NCBI GenBank assembly: GCA_037893245.1
Contig: JBAIAA010000596.1
Location: forward strand, 124,001-188,000
Source of the DNA: Crossaster papposus
Lineage: Eukaryota; Echinodermata; Asteroidea; Velatida; Solasteridae
Reading direction: 5' to 3'
Length of the DNA: 64,000 nt
This document shows positions 12,501 to 24,500 of the stretch, in pieces. The notes below the pieces were generated by a model. That model was not told the origin of the DNA. It saw nothing but the letters and a program-made list of their open reading frames with translations, and did no database searches. The translations under genes and the position numbers were made by a program. Numbering within the stretch: the stretch's first letter is position 1; every line of letters starts with the position of its first letter.

Positions 12501-15500
12501 CCATCTTGACATCTGACATGGATCTAGTAATCAAGATGACTGACTACCCTTCAGTTCCCATCTTGACATCTGACATGGATGTAGTCATCAAGATGACTGA
12601 CTAACCTTCAGTTCCCATCTTGACATCTGACATGGATCTAGTAATCAAGATGACTGACTACCCTTCAGTTCCCATCTTGACATCTGACATGGATCTAGTA
12701 ATCAAGATGACTGACTACCCTTCAGTTCCCATCTTGACATCTGACATGGATCTAGTAATCAAGATGACTGACTACCCTTCAGTTCTCATCTTGACATCTG
12801 ACATGGATGTAGTCATCAAGATGACTGACTACCCTTCAGTTCCCATCTTGACATCCGACATTGATGTAGTCATCAAGATGACTGACTAACCTTTAATTCC
12901 CATCTTGACATCCGACATGGATCTAGTCATCAAGATGACTAACTAACCTTCAGTTCCCATCTTGACATCTGACATGGATCTAGTCATCAAGATGACTGAC
13001 TAACCTTCAGTTCCCATCTTGACATCCGACATGGATCTAGTCATCAAGATGACTAACTAACCTTCAGTTCCCATCTTGACATCTGACATGGATCTAGTAA
13101 TCAAGATGACTGACTACCCTTCAATTCCCATCTTGACATCTGACATGGGTCTAGTCATCAAGATGAATGACTAACCTTCAGTTCCTATTTTGACATCTGA
13201 CATGGATCTAGTCATCAAGATGACTGACTAACCTTCAGTTCCCATCTTGACAACTGACATGGATCTAGTCATCAAGATGACTGACTAACCGTCTGTTCCT
13301 ATCTTGACATCCGACATGGATCTAGTCATCAAGATGACTGACTAACCTTCAGTTCCCATCTTGACATCTGACATGGATCTAGTAACCAAGATGACTGACT
13401 AACCTTCAGTTCCCACCTTGACATCTGACATGGATCTAGTCATCAAGATGATTGACTAACCTTCAGTTCCCATCTTGACATCCAACATGGATCTAGTAAT
13501 CAAGATGACTGACTAACCTTCAGTTCCCATCTTGACATCTGACATGGATGTAGTCATCAAGATGACTGACTACACTTTAGTTCCCATCTTGACATCCGAC
13601 ATGGATCTAGTCATCAAGATGACTCACTAACCTTCAGTTCCCATCTTGACATCTGACATGGATCTAGTCATTAAGATGTCTGACTAACCTTCAGTTCCCA
13701 TCTTGACATCTGACATGGATGTAGTCATCAAGATGACTGACTAACCTTCAGTTCCCATCTTGACATCTGACATGGATGTAGTCATCAAGATGACTGACTA
13801 CACTTCAGTTCCCATCTTGACATCCGACATGGATCTAGTCATCAAGATGACTCACTAACCTTCAGTTCCCATCTTGACATCTGACATGGATCTAGTCATT
13901 AAGATGTCTGACTAACCTTCAGTTCCCATCTTGACATCTGACATGGATGTAGTCATCAAGATGACTGACTAACCTTCAGTTCCCATCTTGACATCTGACA
14001 TGGGTCTAGTCATCAAGATGAATGACTAACCTTCAGTTCCCATCTTGACATCTGACATGGATGTAGTCATCAAGATGACTGACTACACTTCAGTTCCCAT
14101 CTTGACATCCGACATGGATCTAGTCATCAAGATGACTCACTAACCTTCAGTTCCCATCTTGACATCTGACATGGATCTAGTCATTAAGATGTCTGACTAA
14201 CCTTCAGTTCCCATCTTGACATCTGACATGGATGTAGTCATCAAGATGACCGACTACCCTTCAGTTCCCATCTTGACTTCTGACATTGATGTAGTCATCA
14301 AGATGTCTGACTAACCTCCAGTTCCCATCTTGATATCTGACATGGATCTAGTAATCAAGATGACTGACTTACCGTCTGTTCCTATCTTGACATCTTACAT
14401 GGATCTAGTAATCAAGATAACTGGCTAACCTTCAGTTCCCATCTTGACATCCGACATGGATCTAGTCATCAAGATGATTGACTAACCTTCAGTTCCCATC
14501 TTGACATCTGACATGGGTCTAGTCATAAAGATGAATGACTAACCTTCAGTTCCCATCTTGACATCCGACATGGATCTAGTCATCAAGATGACTGACTAAC
14601 CTTCAGTTCCCACTTTGACATCCAACATGGATGAAGTCATCAAGATGACTGACTAACCCTCAGTTCCCATCTTGACATCTGACATGGGTCTAGTCATAAA
14701 GATGAATGACTAACCTTCAGTTCCCATTTTGACATCTGACATGGATGTAGTCATCAAGATGACTGACTAACCTTCAGTTCCCATCTTGACATCTGACATG
14801 GATGTAGTCATCAAGATGACTGACTAACCTTTAGTTCCCATCTTGACATCTGACATGGATCTAGTATTCAAGATGACTGACTAACCTTCAGTTCCCATCT
14901 TGACATCCGACATGGATCTAGTATTCAAGATGACTGACTAACCGTCTGTTCCCATCTTGACATCTGACATGGATCTAGTCATCAAGATGACTGACTACCC
15001 TTCAGTTCCCATCTTGACATCTGACATGGATCTAGTATTCAAGATGACTGACTAACCTTCAGTTCCCATCTTGACATCCGACATGGATCTAGTATTCAAG
15101 ATGACTGACTAACCGTCTGTTCCCATCTTGACATCTGACATGATTCTAGTCATCAAGATGACTGACTAACCTTCAGTTCCCATCTTGACATCTGACATGG
15201 ATCTAGTCATCAAGATGACTGACTACCCTTCAGTTCCCATCTTGACATCTGACATGGATCTAGTAATCAAGATGATTAACTAACCGTCTGTTCCTATCTT
15301 GACATCTGACATGCTCAGCGCTGCTCCACCCTCCCCGTGACTGTCTACAAAGCCCTGGTTGAGTTTGTGTTTGTACGGGTCTAGAGCACCCAGTAAACCC
15401 AGCACTCTGATGGTCTACAGAAAGTAGACAAAAAAGGAATTCATTTAGTAGACACAACATGTGTGGCATGCAAATAAGAGGAAAGATAAGAATGAGACTT

Positions 15501-18500
15501 GCATGGAGACATGAACATGGATAGGTTGAAACATTGAGTTAAACAACCGGTTCTTCTCTTTAACATATAGCATCGGCAGTTATATGTTCTGGAATTAAAA
15601 TCTGCCTAAATAGTATTTGATATACCCAGAGTATTCAATATACCCAGAGGATTGCTAACATTATGTCAACATAATATGTTGACATAATTTCAACAACAGT
15701 GTTTGGTATTTTTTTACACAAAAATCGGGAGCCAAGGATGGGGTTTGGTGTAGAAGAATGTTAGGTATAGCGGTGTTCGGTATAGCGGCGTTCAACTGTA
15801 TATGTATATGAATATTTATGCCAAAATGATTTCGGCCATCTCATATATTGGACCCAATGTGTGGAAATTTGGTGTTTAATTAATATTAAAATGAAGCTGA
15901 ACATTTTTGTATAACAATTATTGGCAATTACCTCTCTGCGGATGTTTGCCGACTGCTCTGTCTTAAGAAAGTTGAGAAGTACATCCAGCAGGTTGGAGTA
16001 CTTCTTGTAAGGTTCTACCACCGAGCCAGTGCTTTCCACTAGCTGACCGAGGGTCCAGAGAGCTACCTAAGCATGGGGTACGATAAGTAATAAACAGGGT
16101 CAATAAACTACATCCAGCAGGTTGGAGTACTTCTTGTAAGGGTCTACCACCGAGCCAGTGCTTTCCACTAGCTGACCAAGGGTCCACAGAGCTACCTAAG
16201 CATGGGGTACGATAAGTAATAAACAGGGTCAATAAACTACATCCAGCAGGTTGGAGTACTTCTTGTAAGGGTCTACCACCGAGCCAGTGCTTTCCACTAG
16301 CTGACCGAGGGTCCAGAGAGCTACCTAAGCATGGGGTACGATAAGTAATAAACAGGGTCAATAAACTACATCCAGCAGGTTGGAGTACTTCTTGTAAGGG
16401 TCTACCACCGAGCCAGTGCTTTCCACTAGCTGACCGAGGGTCCAGAGAGCTACCTAAGCATGGGGTACGATAAGTAATAAACAGGGTCAATAAACTACAT
16501 CCAGCAGGTTGGAGTACTTCTTGTAAGGGTCTACCACCGAGCCAGTGCTTTCCACTAGCTGACCAAGGGTCTGCAGGGCTACCTAAGCATGGGGTACGAT
16601 AAGTAATAAACAGGTTCAATAAACTACATCCAGCAGGTTGGAGTACTTCTTGTAAGGTTCTACCACCAAGCCAGTGCTTTCCACTAGCTGACCAAGGGTC
16701 CACAGAGCTACCTAAGCATGGGGTACGATAATTAATAAACAGGGTCAATAAACTACATCCAGCAGGTTGGAGTACTTCTTGTAAGGGTCTACCACCGAGC
16801 CAGTGCTTTCCACTAGCTGACCAAGGGTCTACAGAGCTACCTAAGCATGGAGTACGATAAGTAATAAACAGGGTCAATAAACTACATCCAGCAGGTTGGA
16901 GAACTTCTTGTAAGGGTCTACCACCGAGCCAGTGCTTTCCACTAGCTGACCAAGGGTCCACAGAGCTACCTAAGCATGGGGTACGATAAGTAATAAACAG
17001 GGTCAATAAACTACATCCAGCAGGTTGGAGTACTTCTTGTAAGGGTCTACCACCGAGCCAGTGCTTTCCACTAGCTGACCAAGGGTCCAGAGAGCTACCT
17101 AAGCATGGGGTACGATAAGTAATAAACAGGGTCAATAAACTACATCCAGCAGGTTGGAGTACTTCTTGTAAGGGTCTACCACCGAGCCAGTGCTTTCCAC
17201 TAGCTGACCAAGGGTCTGCAGGGCTACCTAAGCATGGGGTACGATAAGTAATAAACAGGTTCAATAAACTACATCCAGCAGGTTGGAGTACTTCTTGTAA
17301 GGTTCTACCACCAAGCCAGTGCTTTCCACTAGCTGACCAAGGGTCCACAGAGCTACCTAAGCATGGGGTACGATAATTAATAAACAGGGTCAATAAACTA
17401 CATCCAGCAGGTTGGAGTACTTCTTGTAAGGGTCTACCACCGAGCCAGTGCTTTCCACTAGCTGACCAAGGGTCTACAGAGCTACCTAAGCATGGAGTAC
17501 GATAAGTAATAAACAGGGTCAATAAACTACATCCAGCAGGTTGGAGAACTTCTTGTAAGGGTCTACCACCGAGCCAGTGCTTTCCACTAGCTGACCAAGG
17601 GTCCACAGAGCTACCTAAGCATGGGGTACGATAAGTAATAAACAGGGTCAATAAACTACATCCAGCAGGTTGGAGTACTTCTTGTAAGGGTCTACCACCG
17701 ACCCAGTGCTTTCCAGCAGCTGACCAAGGGTCCACAGAGCTACCTACCACAGAGTTTTTTTAGTCTGACAAAAACCTTAGGGAAACTTAATATTTCGGGC
17801 AATATTCTCTGGCTGTCAACACAAGACTGAGGGATTCCAATTTGCCATTATGTCAATGATCATTCAAGTACGAAACAAGCTGTCGGCAAATTTTCTTCTT
17901 CCATTAAACTTTTACAATGTATACAAATTGTATTAGTTATCCACATTAGTTATCAGGGGAGTCAGGTTGACATAGCAGTCATTCCTCAAATTCCACCGCT
18001 GTGACCCGGGTTCGAATCCCACCTGGGCCAACATGCGGACTGAGTTTTCAGTCCCTGCCTGATTTCGTGGGTTTTGCCCCAGGATATTCTTCTAGGTTTG
18101 TCCTTCTACATTTGTACCTCTAAAAATTTACCTTCTTCTCATTGTCTTCCTACATGTTTCTTCAGGCTTACGAGCTGAAGGGCACTTTTGAGGAATCCTC
18201 GGTTTCATTACAAAAAATCAATACAAATAATCACAAGAAGTTGCAACAAATTTCACAGAAATTATTTCATTCCTCAAAGGGATCGTATACATTTGGTAAT
18301 TACTCCAAATTTTCGGCAATATCTCAAAATCGGTACCACCTTTTGAAATGAAATTTTTACAGGTTAGTTTTATGGTATGTATCTATAACTATAATAGGAT
18401 TGAAACAAACAATGGGTTCCAATTACCAAATGTGTACGATCCCTTTAAGGTCATCACTAGCATACATGTATCAACAATTGCCTTTTCCTGATTTGTCCAA

Positions 18501-21500
18501 TAAAAAAGAAATTAAGAAGACAATAGTTTGAGATTTTTTACCTCTCTCTTGCGGAGTGATGCAGAGTCTTGAAGCATGTCCAGAATGATCGGGCAAAGTT
18601 CATCCATCCATTTGCGCATCTCGGTACCACTAACCTTAAGAAAAATAAATATAACCGAAATCAAGAAAACACAAGATACCGGTAGGCCTACACTCGGTTG
18701 ATTAACCCTAACCTTTTCAACACCATCGAATCATCCCCCCCCCCCTACCCCTCAATCAGCCACGCCCCTCCGAAAATGAGGCTTAGCGCAGATTATACTT
18801 TTTCACGGTCTCATTAAAAAAAAAACCGGAAAATCCGCGAATCCGTGTTAAAGTTGCATGCCAGCAACAAATGACATTTAAAAACTTACGCTTTCATCTT
18901 CTTAAAAGTCACTATGTCCATTGTAGTTTGTAAAGTTGGCACGTCTATCTAGCACAATATATACCGGTACATGTAGAGGGTTGTTAACCAGTTCGCGCCG
19001 AGATTATTTTAACATCACCGAGCCGAATGGCGGGATTATTTTTCTATCGGGTTCAGGCCGATAGTACCGGGAAGCACACCCACCCATTTCCAGCCTTGCT
19101 CGCTGCTGACAGACATTTCCGGCCTTGCTCGTAGCATTTTTATGCGTCATCCGTTATGAATCTGGGAAAAACTTTGCGTTTATATACATCATCCGGCGCG
19201 AACTGGTTAACGTGATGGGGTACCAGAGTTTGGTCTGTAATTGTTTTGTACTCATTAGACGTCACATATTAGTGATGTTTCACACTCACTTTACCAACAT
19301 CAGCTTATTAACCCTACTATGGTTTAACCAGTTCGCGCCGGATGACGTATATAAACGCAAACATTTCCCAAAATTCCAAACGGATGACGCATAAACACGC
19401 CAAGTTCAAGTTCGGAAATGTATGTCAGCAGCGCGCAAGGCCGGAAATGCGTGGGTGTGCTTCCCGGCACTATCAGCCTGAACACGCTTCAGATCGAGTT
19501 TCGTTAAAAATAATCCCGCCCGTCGGCTTGGCGTTGTTAAAATAATCCCGGCGCGAACTGGTTAACAGCACAGATATGCACAAATGTTCCAAGTCAACCC
19601 GTTTGCATGTGTCCCTATGGGGAACACAATTCTGCCCACAGCTTCAATGCACAAACTCTATAAACAAATACACAGTGTGTGCATTTTTGTGCAGTTGAAC
19701 AACTTACCCTTAAAGTGACTTCCGCATAGGAGGGTTCAAGTGTCGGACATGTACGTCAAAAATTTACGAAATTGACACTCGGCTAAACAGTTTGTGCTTA
19801 CTTGTGCCTGCTCTCCAATGGCTGCTAGGACGTTGATGACAACGCTGGGGTTGGGGTCAGCTTCCTTCAGTTTAGGAATCAACGCCTGAGACAAAAGTCA
19901 CAAAGACAAAAAAGAATAGATGTAATTTAGTAAACTTTTGATCACAAGTATTTAGTAGCTGTAATGTTAATCAAAAATGACACGAACGGACTACGTACAG
20001 AAATACTAACTGCACTGTCTATTTCTGTACGGAGTCCAGTGGAACAACAAGAGGAGGATTAGGCTGAGGGATTAGAGGGAAAGGTCAGTGTGGGTAGGAT
20101 CAAAGAAAGAACTAACAAAGAAGTATTAATAGGAGAAATGACACGAAAAATTACACAAACGGACTACATACAGAAATACTAACTGCACTGTCTCTTTCTT
20201 ACTTTACTTCGTTCAGGCGAGACAAAAAGGCAATTCAGAGGTTTAGTTTGTACCTTGAGTATCGGTTCCATGTAGGGTCGGATGAGACGGGGTGCGTTAG
20301 ACACCAGGTGAGCCAGCATCCTGGCACTCTGCTCCTTGTTACGACCCACGCCGCTGTGCTCCAACTCGGTCAGAATCTGAGACGGAATACATACAACCAA
20401 CATATGCAGGTATTAATTGGGAATTAATAAATACCTAGGAGTTGATGGCTTCTGATTGGTCGAGACTCTATCACGTGGAGGGCATTATTTTGTAGTAATG
20501 ACCGGCTTCCAAGTAGAAACGAATAAATGTCCCCTGAACCAGCATTAATCAAGCATCATGTAAGCCAATGATTGGCCGAATGCAACAGTCCTACGGTAAC
20601 TTGTAACAAGGACCTGTCAAATCTTTATATTGGGCGCTATAAATGTACGCGTAGAACATTTGTATATGCGCTGCATTTTTCAAAATAGCGCGTTGCTATG
20701 CTTGGAGGGCATCGGTAGTCAGCTAGTCTGGTATCAAAGTAAGGGTAATAAGAACTCGGTTTTCTGTTCCGCAGAGCGTGGGTTCGAGTCCCGGTGTCGA
20801 CACGCGTGTCCTTAAGCAAGGCAATTAAACCACTATTGCTTCGTCCTTCGGATGGGACGTAAAGCTGTGGGTCCCGTGCGTTGTGTAATTCACGTAAAAG
20901 AACCCAGTAACACTCTTCGCTAAGAGAAGGGGTTCGCCCCGGTGTTCCTGGCAGCGCCTCGGAATAGGCAACTAGATAGATGGCGCTTTACAAATGCAAA
21001 TGCATGATCATCATCAGCTAAAATATGGCCCCTGAACATGAAAACAAAACACTGGAAATATCGCCGAAAGAAAAGTCACGAAATTTTGAGCATTTTTACA
21101 ATTTTTCTTATTAAAGTTTGGCTCGGTCCATTACCCGCGGTCATCCCCCAACCCGGTCATTATCGTGCAGTAATGACCGGGTCCTCGCACTGTTATTCCC
21201 TAAATAAAAAATGGGGTTGGCCGAGCAATCTTCAGTCTCATGAGCTGATTTTATACATGTTAAATTAAAGGGGTAATATACCTTTTGCAGCTATCTGAAA
21301 TGCAACCAACCAAAAATACTGTTGAAAAGCTTATTTGTTGTAAAGATATTAATGATTCTAAACTTCCTGCGAATTTATTCAATCTGGCATGCTGTCATTT
21401 TGAAGAAAATAACAAAAGAATGTCAGTTCCAAATATGTGACCCGCTCCTACGAAACCCGACATAAGTCGCACAGGCTATTTCGAGATACAGCTCGTCAAA

Positions 21501-24500
21501 GTTGAAATGGGGTTAAAAAATCTGGCGGACATCGATTTTTGTTTTTCGTTATTTTTTAATATGTATACTTTAACCCTCAGTTAGGTTAAACAAAATCAAC
21601 TTTATTGATGATAAAGTACAAAAATCATGCATTTATTGAGGTAAACTGTGTCCTAAAAGTGGTAATTTACCTCCCAAATACATCTAAATAAAATCCTCAT
21701 AGAATTGGAAGTACAATGTATGGTATAAAGGTGATTTTGGTAACAAATAAAAGCTGAAGATGTGTACTAAAAGGAAATAACAATATCTCACTTTAGACAA
21801 AAACCACTTATGTCTGGTTTTGTGGGAGCAGGTCACATATGTGACCCGCTCCAGGAAAAGTCGCAAAAACTAAAAATAGAGTTATGTACATGATTGAAAA
21901 ATCCAGGATATAAGCTTTCATTTGGTACATAGTACAGCTCTATAGCCCCTCCCGTTCAGGTGAAATGAAGATTTTGCATATTAATTGGTTCCACGGAATT
22001 CAAAATACACAACTGAGAAAACAGGCTTCGAAACACAACAAAACTAAGACAATACATTAGAACCATGCACTCTTAAAAGGTTTCGTTTCACTTTATTTAT
22101 CGAATTCCAGCTTTTTGTTAATTAAATCTGAAACTTTGGATATTAAAGATGTCATTTAAGACAAAAAATGAAAATCTAATTTTGACAAAAATATTTACCC
22201 TATTAACTTTAACAGGCTATTACTCATAAATGGGTTATTTCAGTTATTTGGGGGCCAATGTGTGACATTGGTATCAAAAATTCAAAATATTTGTTTTTCT
22301 TCAAACAAGACATTATATGGTGACAAAGCATCTCTATTTTCAAAATATAATTGAAATTTGCCAATTGAATGCCATGCCTCCGAGCACGGCACACTCGAGT
22401 CGACATCCATCTTGCTGGTTTCGCGTGTAAAGCGGGACACCAAAGTCAAAGTGTCATAGTACCAAATATGTTACAAATGATTTGAAAAAACCAGGGTCGA
22501 CATCAATTTAATTTTCAATTGGACTACTTTTAACATTAGATAACTTTTAATAACTCTTAATTCCCAATAAAACTAGTAATATGCATCAACATTCTGACCG
22601 CTATACCCCCGAATTACCACATTTTTGCCACCTGGGTCGATTTTGTTTTAATTCTCAAAATATTACTTAAATCTCCACAATTTGTTTTTCTAATTACAGT
22701 GTAGGAGCTATTTAAATCCTATGATAAGCTTTAACATCAGAAAATTGCATACAAATGCTCATAAGCCAAGGCCCAATGTGAGGTTCCACGTGTAAATGGG
22801 ACACTAATATTTTGGTGTCCCATTTACACGGGGAACTTGCATTTTAATTGCTGCATTAGAATACGTTGAAGTGTTTTGAAGAACTGTAACTTAATTTGAG
22901 ACTTGACATCTATAGTATTTCACACACACACAAGTTACAAGTTGCTGGTTTACTTCCTTTGTGCTTCAGAATGCTGAAGTTTAATTCTTTTACTTCCGCC
23001 AGTAAACAAAAGTGTGCCCCACTATTGAGAGTGCATGTGGAATACATTCATTGAACTCAAATTCCTGTTTTAAAACCATGATCAACCATTACTCTTCATA
23101 ACTAAATATAATTTGTATTATTTTAAGGTAAATTGCTGCTGATGAAATAGTACTTTAATACATGTTGATAAAGGTTTCGCGTGTAAATGGGACACCAAAA
23201 TACTGGAGGCCATTTTGATTATCGACTCTGAACATTTTTTGCTGGTAGCCTGCAGTAAAATAAAAATTAAGAAAATGTGACTACAAAATGTACAGGCAAG
23301 TAACAGACTGAAGATATTTTGACTGTTCATTTGTTTTTTCCCTACAAAGTTGGAAGTACCAAATGATAAAGTCAAAAGGTATGATAACAGAATTCTAAAA
23401 TTACATGTACATGACTAAATCTAAGTGAATTATTTATGTTAAAGTTACAGTATTGTGCATTAAAATATTAATTATTATTAAAACTTTCCTGTTCAAGATT
23501 ATGTCAAGTTCATTTTTGTTACTTTATAACACAAAGTCATTTCATCTCAACATGTTGCCACATTTCATATCAAAATAATTTCTTGAAATTTGTTGAGTTG
23601 TTACTAATTGTTGAGTTGTTACTAATTGTTGAGTTGATTCCATTTTGTTGAGTTGATTCCATTTTGTTGAGACTGTCCAAGCCGAGACCAATTGGTCTTA
23701 GCTGAAAGTTTGTGTCTCCCAGCTGATGAAAGCATTAGCTTTTCTGTGAATTTCACAGAAGATCCCGGACACAAATGGTCTCCTAACCCCTATAGGGATT
23801 GAAACCAGCACTGGCAAATTTATATTTTATTGCATCTAATTGAATATCAAGTTGAAATTTAATTTTGCACCAAAATTAAAGTGCTGCCAGTGCTGGTCCT
23901 GGGGAATATATGTATTGTTCCTATAATACTTTCCCATAAAATTTCATTTTGCTTTTTCCTTTAGTGAAGAGGCACACACTTGGGAGAACTATAGCACCCA
24001 CATGAGTTTACCATCAATTATCTACATGTCCATACTCCAGTTCACTTCCTCGGGGCAGTGGAAGCTGCTGTAGTCATGACTAGCACTCAGCAGTTGTGCA
24101 TTGTCGCCTGTGTGCACATGTAATTATGCCAGCGCTTTTGTGTTGCTTTCATCAAATTACTATTACATGTACCAAGATGAAATAAACTGGAGTATAGACA
24201 AGCAATACACACATAGTTTCAAATCTCAAATGTCTGAAATATCAATGAAAAATACATTTTGTAAACTGAGAACTCTAATTTAATTCTGCAGCAGTATATT
24301 TGGCAACCTTCTCCATGTCCTCTTGTGAAAACATGTACAGCAGTTTGCGGCCCGTTTGCCCCATTTTGAGGGCTGGAGGATGGAGAGAGCAGATAACATC
24401 ATCAAGAGGATGTGTGTATAGTTGGTCAGCGTTGACTCCACTAGGCCATATGAACGTTGATCCGGTTCGTCCTCGGCGTTCCATGAACCTAACAATGACA

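Noticed and set aside
11422-12889. Plus-strand repeat proteins [19 protein letters not shown]
   Set aside because: They arise from the 57-bp satellite (19 codons per unit) and are antisense to the exon 20 copies; no start context, no homology, no splice logic.
10063-15284. Regular spaced repeats resembling a CRISPR array
   Set aside because: Units are contiguous with no unique spacers and the DNA is eukaryotic; it is a satellite.
15963-17750. A 595-codon minus-strand open frame with repeats such as [19 protein letters not shown]
   Set aside because: It is a wrong-frame reading of the 129-bp array; the true frame of each unit is mTOR exon 19 ([10 protein letters not shown]...). A period of 129 (43 codons) keeps the shadow open.
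17990-18040. A tRNA gene (gggttcgaatcccacctggg)
   Set aside because: The same segment with the same non-tRNA flank occurs at 4476 and 54638; no full cloverleaf, so it is a SINE promoter.
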